Both the position numbers and the translations under genes were made by a program. Under the pieces are notes generated by a model. The model was not told the DNA's origin, made no database searches, and saw only the letters and a list, made by a program, of their open reading frames with translations. 16,987 bases of DNA from Gemmatimonadota bacterium. GTDB lineage: Bacteria > Gemmatimonadota > Gemmatimonadetes > Gemmatimonadales > GWC2-71-9. Positions 7,968 through 16,349 of the stretch are shown one piece after another. The stretch covers positions 1 through 16,987 of the forward strand of contig QHUF01000226.1 in assembly GCA_003221075.1 (NCBI GenBank), written 5' to 3'. Numbering within the stretch: the stretch's first letter is position 1; the number at the start of each line of letters is the position of its first letter.

Positions 7968-10900
7968 GTCGTAATCGCCGGCTGCTTCGCGAGTCTGGCG
8001 GCGGCCGAGTGGCTGCGCGGCGACGCCGCCGTGTGGGCGGCGCTCGCGGGCGTGGCGGGCCTCGTCGCGGTCGTGCTGGCGCTCACCACGCGGGCACCCC
8101 GGCCCACGATGAGTTTGGTGGCCGCGCTGGCCAGCCTACTGGTCGGTGTGATCCTCGGCGGCGGCGCGTTGCGAGTCTGGCGCATCGAATGTTGCTGGCC
8201 GGCGCTGCGCGAACAGCTCGTGACCGGTGCGTCGCGGTCCTTGCAGAACGATCTTGGTCGCGCGTTCGACGAGGCGCGGCGGCTCGCCGAGCGGGGCGCA
8301 ACCGCGGCGGCACTGGGGCGTGAGGCGGACTTCGATCGACTCGCCAGCGCGGTGGGGTCAGGTCCGCCATTCGAGCGGGGCGCCACCGTGACCCGCGCAA
8401 CGGGTGTAGACACCACCTTTGTCGCCTGGGCGGGGCGCCACCGCACGCTACCAGCGGTGCAGGACACGACCGAGCTGCGAGCGGTCATGACTCCATTCTA
8501 CGCCGTGCTCGAGGCACGGCGCCAGACACACGGTGCGACGTCAGTCGGCAGCGTTCTCCTATCCGCGACGCCGGCGATTGCCGACGGTGAGCACAGTCTC
8601 GCTGCCGCGTTCGCGCGCGAGCATGGTGTGGCGCTGCGTTTGTTCCCCGCCGGTCAGGGGCCGCGCGACTCCAGTGTTTTCGAGATCTGTCCGGAAGGGT
8701 GCGCCTCGGGCGACACGCTGTTCTCCGTGCAGACGATCCCGCCATCGCAAGGTGACGCCAAACTCGCCGCGCTTGCCGGTACCGCTCGGCTCGCGCGACT
8801 CGGCTTGGTGCTCCTGCTCGCCATCTTGTTGGCGGCGGCGCCGGCCGGCGAGTGGCGCTGGGGCGTGCTCCTGGTCGGCGCATGGACCCTGCTGCGCGCG
8901 CCTGTCGGGCCGGCGTTGCTGTTTTCACCAGCGACGTTCTATCGACCTGTCGTGGGAGTGTTCGGCACCTCGGCGGGCTCGCTGCTCGTCGCCGGTGTCG
9001 TAGTACTCGTTGCTGCAGGTGCGCTATGGCGCCGCGGCGTGAGGCGAACGTGGTGGGGGATGGCAGCTGCCGCGGTCCTGATCCTCGCCGCGCCCTACGT
9101 CGTGCGCTATTTCGGCCGCGGCATCGCGCCGCCGGCGCGCGGCGTCAGCCTCGAGTTGTGGGTGTCGTGGCAAGCGGCTCTTGCCGTAACGGCGATGGCG
9201 TTCATTCTGTTGGCAGCCGCGCTGGTGCGCGGCACGAAGGAACCGGAACGCGTCTCGTGGGCCCTCCCCGCGGCGTGCGCATGGGCCGCGCTGGCGGCGA
9301 TCAGCGGCCTGTGGCTCTGGAGCCCGCACGGCGCGTGGCCGGAGTGGTACACGTTCCTCTGGCTCCCGGCGCTCGTCGGGGCGATTCTCCCCGCGCCGAA
9401 GCGCTGGGCGCTCGTCGGCATGGCTGTCGTCGCAGGCACCGCGGCCGCGCTGATCGCCTGGGGCGCCGCGGTCGAGGGGCGATTGTCGCTCGCCACGCGG
9501 GACGCGCTCCGGCTTGGCCACGAGGGCGACCCCGTCGCGGTGGCGTTGCTCGAGCGGCTCAGCCAGCAGGCGACCGCCCCGTCGCTGCCACCACCTCGCA
9601 CCGCCGGTGACCTGTACGCGCTGTGGGTTGGCTCGCCGCTCGTCACGGAGGATTATCCCGCGGTGCTTGAGCTGTGGGGCGCCGGGCCGGAGGGGCGGCC
9701 GCTGGCGGAGCTGCAGCTCGCACAGCTCGACCTCTCGCCTGGCCTGTTCGCTACGCTCGCTCGCTCGGCGGCGGACGGTCCATGCATCGAACGGTTGGAG
9801 GGCATCCCCGGCATTCATTACGTCCTCGTCGCGCCACTCGCCAACGGCACCATACTCACCGTCGGCGTCGGCCCGCGGACGCGACTGCTGCCACCCAATC
9901 GCGTGGCGCGATTTCTTCGCGGCGATCCCGGCTTCGAGCCGCCGTACACGATCACGCTGTCGCTGCCGAGTCATGCGATGAGCATGGGCGGGTCGGTCGA
10001 ATGGCGACGTGAGGGATGGTCGGTTCGCGGCGAACGGCACGTCGATTTACCGGGCGGCGGCCGCCACGTGCACCTCCGCGTCGCGCTCGGCGGCCCATGG
10101 TCGCTGCTGGTTCGCGGCATCCTCGTCGTGGGATTCGACGTGGCGCTCCTGGCCGGCGTGTGGCTGATCGGACTCATCGTCGCCGAAGGGTGGCGGGCGC
10201 GCCTGCCGGCTTTGATCACGACGCTGCGCACGAGCTATCGCGCCCAACTCACTGCTGTGCTCATCACGTTTTTCGTCTTGCCAGTCCTTGGATTTGCGGC
10301 CTGGAGCTTTACCGACGTGGCCGAGGACGCCCGTCGCTCCGGCGATCTGCTCATTCGCCAGACGCTCCGCGACGCCGCCGCCGGTGCCCAAGCTGTCGCC
10401 CAAGATCCGCCCGAGACGATCGCTCGCTCCCTGGTCGAGTTGGGCCGCCGGCTCGACGCCGAATTGTGGCTGTATCGCGGTGGCGTACTCGTGGCCACGA
10501 GCTCGCCGGCGCTGGCGGAGCTCGGGTTGGTCGATCCATTTCTCGCTCCCCAGGTCTTCCGGGGCACGCTCGAGGACGAGCTCGAGACGACCATCGACGC
10601 GCGCACGGGCGGCCGGCCGACCCGCGTCGGCTTTCTCGTCGTTGCGCCGGGTCCACCCGATGAGCAGGGAGTGCTGGCAGTGCCGCAGCTGTTGGACGAC
10701 GAGCGCATTCGGGAGCAGCGGGAGGATCTCACCTTCGGCATCCTGCTGGCGACGTTCGTCGGGTTGGTGGCCGCGATCTACCTGGCGGGGCTGGCGGCGC
10801 GGCGCCTCGCCAAACCGGTCGCCGCATTGCGCGAGGCGGCGATCGCAGTGGGGCGGGGCAGCGAGCCGCCGGCCTTCCCGCCGGGCACGCCACGGGAATT

Positions 10901-11981
10901 CGAGCCGGTGCTCAGCGCGTTCGACCGCATGGCCACCGATGTCCGCCGCAGCCAGGCGGCACTCGAAGAAGCGCGACTGCGGACCGCGCGCGTGCTGGCC
11001 AACGTCGCCACCGGCGTGATCGCGGTGGATGACGGGCTGCGCGTTACCATGGCGAACCCCCGCGCGTCCGAGCTGGTGCTGGGAGGAACCGAGACGCTGT
11101 CCCCCGGCAATGTGCTGCCTCAGGCAACGGCCGCGGGCTGGGCGCCCGTCTGGCAGGCGGTCGCCGAGTTCATTGCCGCGAACCGCGACGTGATTCAGGA
11201 GCGCGAATTCGAAGTCGCCGGGCGGCAGATTCGCGTGCAATTCGCGCTGTTGGGAGCGGCGCCCGACGGTTGCGTGATCGCGCTCGACGATGCGACGGCA
11301 TTGACGCGCGCCGCCCGGGTGCTCGCCTGGGGCGAAATGGCGCGTCAGGTCGCCCACGAAATCAAGAATCCGCTCACGCCGATTCGGCTCGGCATCCAGC
11401 ATCTGCAGCGGGTTCGCGGGAAGGGTCAGTCCGCGACGTTCGAGGCGACGCTCAAGGAAACGTCAGAGCGCATCTTGGCGGAAATCGACCGGCTGGACGG
11501 CATCGCGCGCGCGTTTTCGCGGTTCGGCGCGCCATCCCCGGCCGAGGGGCTGCCGCTCGAGCCGGTGGATCTCGCGGCCACCGCCCGCGAGGTGGTGCAG
11601 CTCTACGACCTCGGCGCGACCCCGCGGTTCGAAGTGCAGACGAGCAACGGTGCGCCTCCGCCGGCACTCGCGCGGAAGGATGAAGTGAAGGAAGTGCTCG
11701 TGAACCTGCTGGAGAACGCCCGGAACGCCGCTGCGACACGGGTGACCGTGCAAGTCGCCGCGAGCGGCCGGCAGCTGGTGGTCGCCGACGATGGCCACGG
11801 GATTTCGGCCGACGTCCTGCCCCGGGTGTTCGAGCCGACGTTCTCCACGACATCGAGCGGCGCCGGGTTGGGACTGGCGATCACACGCCGCCTGGTCGAG
11901 AGCTGGGGCGGCGTGATCACGCTCGAAAGCGGCCCCGGCAAAGGGACACGGGTCACTCTGACGCTCCAGACGGCACCCTGA
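7950..11981 (+). CDS. Large membrane-bound sensor histidine kinase (NtrY-like)
   Basis: A 1343-residue sensor kinase. The catalytic end is complete: phospho-acceptor H1136 in VAHEIKNPLTPIRLG, N-box asparagine N1256 in LLENARNA, G1 motif DDGHG at 1280-1284 and G2 motif GAGLGLAI near 1305-1312. Upstream of these are a HAMP-like linker (about 948-1005) and a PAS-like domain (about 1008-1115). The input half is unusual: helices near 25-45 and 54-78, a soluble region 80-275, about eight helices between 281 and 507, a second soluble region 510-720, helices near 721-745 and 766-787, a third soluble region 788-926 and a last helix 927-948. The HEIKNPLTPIRLG box resembles NtrY. No response regulator is adjacent. 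The GTG start at 7950 overlaps the divergent creatininase gene; GTG 8031 is an alternative. Confidence 0.92.
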   Translation: MQRQAHVVIAGCFASLAAAEWLRGDAAVWAALAGVAGLVAVVLALTTRAPRPTMSLVAALASLLVGVILGGGALRVWRIECCWPALREQLVTGASRSLQNDLGRAFDEARRLAERGATAAALGREADFDRLASAVGSGPPFERGATVTRATGVDTTFVAWAGRHRTLPAVQDTTELRAVMTPFYAVLEARRQTHGATSVGSVLLSATPAIADGEHSLAAAFAREHGVALRLFPAGQGPRDSSVFEICPEGCASGDTLFSVQTIPPSQGDAKLAALAGTARLARLGLVLLLAILLAAAPAGEWRWGVLLVGAWTLLRAPVGPALLFSPATFYRPVVGVFGTSAGSLLVAGVVVLVAAGALWRRGVRRTWWGMAAAAVLILAAPYVVRYFGRGIAPPARGVSLELWVSWQAALAVTAMAFILLAAALVRGTKEPERVSWALPAACAWAALAAISGLWLWSPHGAWPEWYTFLWLPALVGAILPAPKRWALVGMAVVAGTAAALIAWGAAVEGRLSLATRDALRLGHEGDPVAVALLERLSQQATAPSLPPPRTAGDLYALWVGSPLVTEDYPAVLELWGAGPEGRPLAELQLAQLDLSPGLFATLARSAADGPCIERLEGIPGIHYVLVAPLANGTILTVGVGPRTRLLPPNRVARFLRGDPGFEPPYTITLSLPSHAMSMGGSVEWRREGWSVRGERHVDLPGGGRHVHLRVALGGPWSLLVRGILVVGFDVALLAGVWLIGLIVAEGWRARLPALITTLRTSYRAQLTAVLITFFVLPVLGFAAWSFTDVAEDARRSGDLLIRQTLRDAAAGAQAVAQDPPETIARSLVELGRRLDAELWLYRGGVLVATSSPALAELGLVDPFLAPQVFRGTLEDELETTIDARTGGRPTRVGFLVVAPGPPDEQGVLAVPQLLDDERIREQREDLTFGILLATFVGLVAAIYLAGLAARRLAKPVAALREAAIAVGRGSEPPAFPPGTPREFEPVLSAFDRMATDVRRSQAALEEARLRTARVLANVATGVIAVDDGLRVTMANPRASELVLGGTETLSPGNVLPQATAAGWAPVWQAVAEFIAANRDVIQEREFEVAGRQIRVQFALLGAAPDGCVIALDDATALTRAARVLAWGEMARQVAHEIKNPLTPIRLGIQHLQRVRGKGQSATFEATLKETSERILAEIDRLDGIARAFSRFGAPSPAEGLPLEPVDLAATAREVVQLYDLGATPRFEVQTSNGAPPPALARKDEVKEVLVNLLENARNAAATRVTVQVAASGRQLVVADDGHGISADVLPRVFEPTFSTTSSGAGLGLAITRRLVESWGGVITLESGPGKGTRVTLTLQTAP

Positions 11982-11986
11982 AGCGG

Positions 11987-12014
11987 GTTTGGGGTGACCT
12001 TCCTCACACCAAAC
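11987..12014 (+). terminator. Stem-loop just after the kinase gene, possible transcript end
   Basis: Arms GTTTGGGGTGA and TCACACCAAAC form an 11-bp stem with a single G/A mismatch and a 6-base loop, beginning 6 bases after the kinase stop codon. No T-run follows on the plus strand, so a standard intrinsic terminator is not supported. It may stabilise the 3' end, assist Rho-dependent ending, or act as a protein site ahead of the outer-membrane gene. Confidence 0.35.
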
Positions 12015-12028
12015 AATGGAAAAATCGG

Positions 12029-12039
12029 GCACAATGTGC
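12029..12039. promoter_or_regulatory. Short palindrome upstream of the outer-membrane barrel gene
   Basis: GCACAATGTGC is a perfect inverted repeat with 5-bp arms around one base, 37 bases before the chosen start at 12077. Its position between a likely transcript end and a gene start would suit an operator, but an 11-bp palindrome can arise by chance. No convincing -35/-10 pair was found beside it. Confidence 0.2.
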
Positions 12040-12076
12040 AAAGTTGTGGCGGCCTTTCCTCCGTCCGAGGTGCTCT

Positions 12077-13435
12077 GTGCGAACTGGAGTCGTCGCTGTT
12101 GCGCTCGCGCTGCTCGTACTCGCTCCGCTGCGGCCCGCGCACGCGCAGTTTTCGTTCGACGCGCGGCGCTATGGCATGGGAGGGGTCTCGCTCAGCCGTG
12201 ACGGCAACGCCCGTCGCTTCAATCCCGCATATCGCGCCCTGAAAACCAACAGTCGGACTTCGGGAACGCCGAAGTTCTCGATCCCGATCCCGATCGGGCT
12301 GATCAAATTCTTCAAAGATCACCCGATCAATCAGCTGGGCAGCGATCCGATGTTCGATCCGAAATCAACGGCGTTCAACCCGTTCGCACTGACGAACCTC
12401 ATCTTCAATCCGCCGATCTTCTACGAAGTGAAGAAGTCTCCCACTCCGACGAACAACGTCGAATTCACGATCGGCAAGAATCAACTGATCATGAACCTCG
12501 GCGGATCGCGCGTGCTGATTCCCGAACAGGACTTCGGAATCGGCAGCACCAGCCGGTTGTTTGACGCGGGCGCTGGATTCGGCGGCTTTCATTTCGGCGT
12601 GATGGGCTTCCTGCAGTACAACGTGTCATTCACGCTCGACAGCGCGCTGCGGCGTGCGCTTACGGACACGGTGACGGGGGTCCGGCCGGGAGACACGCTC
12701 TCACTCTTGAGCAACGCTGTCGCACAGGGGGGATTGGCTCCGACGGTCGGTTTCGCCGGACGCCTGACCCATGGTGCCGATCCGGCGACAGACGATGGCT
12801 TGTACCTCGGCGGCGCCGTGCATTACTACCTGGGCGCGACATACGGGCGCCTCACGGGTCCGGCGCAGATCCTGGTCGGCAATCCGATCTTCGGGACCAC
12901 GCCGGCGGCGGGCGTCAACGACACGCTGCGCACGTCCAACAAAGCCAATGGCCGGGGCGTCGGTGGTGACGTGGGCCTCGTGTGGGTCAGCGGTCCCTTC
13001 GAGGTGGGCCTCGGGGTGAACGACATCGGTGCGGAGCTAACGTGGTCCGATACGAAGCTGCAACACGTCACGTACAACACGGCGACCGGCAATCTCGTCA
13101 CGACCCTCGACACGAATCATGTCGAGACGAAGACGAAGCTGCCCCTCACCTACATGGCCAACGCTGCATTGCGCATGGGCACCGGCACGACCGTGGGCGG
13201 CGACGTTGTCAACTCGGGTCGCGGGACGATCATCCATGTGGGCGTGGAGCAGCGGACGGGCCCGTTCGCGCTTCGCGGCGGTGTGTCTCGCGATCAGCGC
13301 AAGAGAATGCAGTTCGGACTTGGCGGAGGTCTGCGACTCGGACCGATCGGCCTGGACGTCGGATTCTTCACGCACAGCAATTCACTCTCGACGCAACGGG
13401 CCATCACAATGGCCACGGCGATTTCGATCTATTAA
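12077..13435 (+). CDS. Predicted outer-membrane beta-barrel protein (FadL/PorV-like appearance)
   Basis: A 452-residue predicted outer-membrane protein. Starting at GTG 12077 gives a clean signal peptide (MRTGVVAVALALLVLAPLRP, then AHA before the cut and mature QFSF), with CGAGG as ribosome-binding site 6 bases upstream. The longer TTG start at 12044 would add 11 basic, unsupported residues. The mature N-terminus reads YGMGGVSLSRDGNARRFNPA, resembling the start of FadL- and PorV-type barrels, where the sequence GMGG..NPA is common. The remainder is rich in glycine and alternating hydrophobic and polar strands and ends in a C-terminal tyrosine, as barrel proteins often end in an aromatic residue. 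The family name is tentative; the transported ligand or role is unknown. The gene precedes a small lipoprotein gene by 10 bp, so both are probably co-transcribed. Confidence 0.82.
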   Translation: MRTGVVAVALALLVLAPLRPAHAQFSFDARRYGMGGVSLSRDGNARRFNPAYRALKTNSRTSGTPKFSIPIPIGLIKFFKDHPINQLGSDPMFDPKSTAFNPFALTNLIFNPPIFYEVKKSPTPTNNVEFTIGKNQLIMNLGGSRVLIPEQDFGIGSTSRLFDAGAGFGGFHFGVMGFLQYNVSFTLDSALRRALTDTVTGVRPGDTLSLLSNAVAQGGLAPTVGFAGRLTHGADPATDDGLYLGGAVHYYLGATYGRLTGPAQILVGNPIFGTTPAAGVNDTLRTSNKANGRGVGGDVGLVWVSGPFEVGLGVNDIGAELTWSDTKLQHVTYNTATGNLVTTLDTNHVETKTKLPLTYMANAALRMGTGTTVGGDVVNSGRGTIIHVGVEQRTGPFALRGGVSRDQRKRMQFGLGGGLRLGPIGLDVGFFTHSNSLSTQRAITMATAISIY

Positions 13436-13445
13436 GGGGCGACAC

Positions 13446-13976
13446 ATGAAGGCTTTGACAGCCGCTCTCCTGGTGCTCGTCGCCGCCTGTGGGCAAGGTC
13501 GCGTCATCCTCAACGTCGACGTGTTGAGCTTCCTCGCGGCGAGCGATTCGGTGAAGTCGTTCAGCGTGCTGGGCGGAATACCCCAGACGGACTCGACCGT
13601 GTCGCGGCAGTTCTTTCTGCCCCCCGGATTCGGGAAATCGTCCGTCGATTCGGTCACTGCCACCGCGGCGGCGGCGCTCATATGCACGGGCGGTGGTGGA
13701 AACGTCCGCTTCGATGTGTTCTTCTCGAAAACGCAAGGCAGCGTGTTCACTGGGACGCCCTACCTGACAGCTTCAAGCGGTCCTCTGGTCGCCGGCGACT
13801 CCGTTTCGCTGTTGCCGCCGACGTCGGTGTCCCTTGCGGATACGGTTTTCAACACGGACACGCTCTGGGTCGGCATTCGCGCGCGCATTGCAACAAATGT
13901 CGGGCCTAACATGACCGGGCGGCTGCGGCTTCAAGATCTCCACCTGAGAATCGCGCTGCAGGACAAGCTCTTCTAG
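13446..13976 (+). CDS. Small putative lipoprotein of unknown function
   Basis: A 176-residue protein whose N-terminus MKALTAALLVLVAAC is a lipoprotein signal with lipobox VAAC and acylated C15; the following Gly-Gln would direct it to the outer membrane under the E. coli rule. The mature part is rich in Ser, Thr, Val and Gly and looks beta-stranded, with one further cysteine at 80 and no motif I can name. The frame stays open far upstream, into the barrel gene, but ATG 13446 is preferred because AAGGGG lies 7 bases before it and the signal begins there. It follows the barrel gene by 10 bp, so it may be a partner or periplasmic-side accessory of that barrel; this is inferred from position only. 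Confidence 0.82.
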   Translation: MKALTAALLVLVAACGQGRVILNVDVLSFLAASDSVKSFSVLGGIPQTDSTVSRQFFLPPGFGKSSVDSVTATAAAALICTGGGGNVRFDVFFSKTQGSVFTGTPYLTASSGPLVAGDSVSLLPPTSVSLADTVFNTDTLWVGIRARIATNVGPNMTGRLRLQDLHLRIALQDKLF

Positions 13977-13979
13977 GGC

Positions 13980-14000
13980 GGCGCCGCCCTGAGCGGCGCT
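13980..14000 (+). terminator. GC-rich hairpin between the lipoprotein gene and ispG
   Basis: GCGCCGC and GCGGCGC (13981-13987 and 13993-13999) form a perfect 7-bp stem with loop CCTGA, extendable by a G-T pair, and are followed by TATATTTG. An alternative 16-bp palindrome, AGGGCGGCGCCGCCCT at 13975-13990, overlaps the lipoprotein stop codon and competes with it. The weakly T-rich tail makes a transcript end for the upstream operon plausible. The two exclusive foldings are noteworthy but may be chance in GC-rich DNA. Confidence 0.4.
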
Positions 14001-14005
14001 ATATT
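14000..14005 (+). promoter_or_regulatory. Candidate -10 element for leaderless ispG
   Basis: TATATT ends 7 bases before the GTG start of ispG, the spacing expected when transcription begins at or next to the start codon. The bases between (TGTCTCC, following a T) contain no ribosome-binding site. No good -35 box is visible; the place it would occupy is filled by the GC-rich palindrome. The reading as a leaderless promoter is an inference. Confidence 0.4.
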
Positions 14006-14012
14006 TGTCTCC

Positions 14013-15284
<1,272 letters not shown>

Positions 15285-15603
15285 CGTCAACACCTCCGAA
15301 AAAAACGTCGCGATCTGGCGGGGCGGGAAGTTCACGACGCCCAGCACCAGCTTTCCGACGAGGTCCTGCGGCTCGTAGTACTTCGTGATTTGCGCGCTCG
15401 AATTCTTCATGCCGATCGCCGGCCCAAAATCGATTCGTAGCTTGTAGGCCGGCTTGCGCGCCTGCGGAAAGAGCTCGGCCTGGACGATCCGGCCGACGCG
15501 GATATCGATCTTGGAAAAATCGTCGTAGCTGATCTGGTCCATCCCGGCTCCCAAATGTCCCTTTTTGAGGTCACGCCCGGCGCGCCGTCATAGGGCGAAA
15601 AGC

Positions 15604-15620
15604 TTGGCACGTGCATTGCC
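15604..15620 (+). promoter_or_regulatory. Candidate sigma-54 promoter for the small barrel gene
   Basis: TTGGCACGTGCATTGCC matches the sigma-54 consensus YTGGCACGNNNNTTGCW at every defined position except the last. The invariant GG (15606-15607) and GC (15618-15619) are exactly ten bases apart. Transcription would start near 15631, giving a leader of about 35 bases before ATG 15666, with AGGACGG as ribosome-binding site. An upstream activator site was not identified; the region between csaA and this site is only about 60 bp, so one would have to lie partly in csaA. Confidence 0.6.
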
Positions 15621-15665
15621 TTTCCGCTACGCGCAGCCCATTTCCACTCTCACAGGACGGCGATT

Positions 15666-16328
15666 ATGCGGCGGATCGGCATGGCGGTGCTGGGCCTCAC
15701 GGTCGTTACGAGTCCCCTGATGGCTCAGCGCTCGGCGCTGCGTGAGGTCCACCGCGGCGGCAACGGGAGCTTCGGGGCCGCCTTGGTCGTCGCTGAGCCG
15801 CTCGGTGAATTCAGCCGGAATGGCGATGTCGCCGCCGGGCTCTCGATCTTCGGCGTGACGAGTGGAGGCCTGCTCGCGCTTCGTGTCGAGGGCGCCTGGA
15901 TGGCGTACGACGTGTCGTACCAGGGCTACGGCGTCTCTACCACTTCACAGATCGGCACTCTTGGCGCCGGCCCACAAGTGACCTTGGGCAATGGCGCATT
16001 GCGGTTCTACGGGTTTGCGACGATGGGCGGATCCCTGTTCTGGAGCAATGCCAGCTACAACAGCTGTGGCTGCTCCGCCAGCGATTGGCTCGACGGTCAC
16101 ACGACCTGGATGCGGTCCGCGGGCGGCGGCGTGCTGCTCGGCATTACGGCCGGTCACACACCCATCGCGATCGACATTGGCGCTCGCGGTGTGCGGCACG
16201 ATCGCGTGACCTACGTGCCGGCCGGCGGCCTGACGCAGAACTCTGACGGGAGCTTCACCGCACAGCAAGTCACGACGCCGGTGGACATGCGTGTGTATCA
16301 AGTCGGGGTGTCGATCGGGATTCGGTAA
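15666..16328 (+). CDS. Small outer-membrane beta-barrel protein
   Basis: A 220-residue predicted outer-membrane barrel. The signal peptide MRRIGMAVLGLTVVTSPLMA ends at AQ. The mature part alternates hydrophobic and small residues with many glycines (for example FGAALVVAEPLGEFS, IGTLGAGPQVTLGNGALRFYG, GVLLGITAGHTPIAIDIGARG), as in the eight-strand OmpX/OmpW-like group. A CGC motif (C134, C136) sits in a Ser/Asn-rich segment that is probably an external loop. AGGACGG upstream supports ATG 15666. It stands alone, between a candidate sigma-54 promoter and a strong terminator, so it is probably a single-gene transcript whose expression depends on a signal. The exact function is unknown. Confidence 0.82.
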   Translation: MRRIGMAVLGLTVVTSPLMAQRSALREVHRGGNGSFGAALVVAEPLGEFSRNGDVAAGLSIFGVTSGGLLALRVEGAWMAYDVSYQGYGVSTTSQIGTLGAGPQVTLGNGALRFYGFATMGGSLFWSNASYNSCGCSASDWLDGHTTWMRSAGGGVLLGITAGHTPIAIDIGARGVRHDRVTYVPAGGLTQNSDGSFTAQQVTTPVDMRVYQVGVSIGIR

Positions 16329-16349
16329 CCTCCCCTGCCGTCCCCGGCC

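Noticed and set aside
10047..11402. Open frame of 451 codons on the minus strand inside the kinase gene
   Set aside because: Antisense to the HAMP, PAS and HisKA region with conserved motifs; composition typical of a shadow frame.
12028..12040. Possible second sigma-54 site (GGGCACAATGTGCA) before the barrel gene
   Set aside because: The GG and GC elements are 8 rather than 10 bases apart, which sigma-54 does not tolerate.
12044..12076. Longer TTG start for the outer-membrane barrel gene
   Set aside because: The GTG at 12077 has a ribosome-binding site and begins a clean signal peptide; the extra residues would spoil it.
13119..13445. Upstream extension of the lipoprotein frame into the barrel gene
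   Set aside because: It overlaps the 3' end of a conserved barrel gene, and the lipoprotein signal and ribosome-binding site start at 13446.
15578..15587. CGGCGCGCCG palindrome between csaA and the small barrel gene
   Set aside because: A short all-GC palindrome is expected by chance in this base composition.
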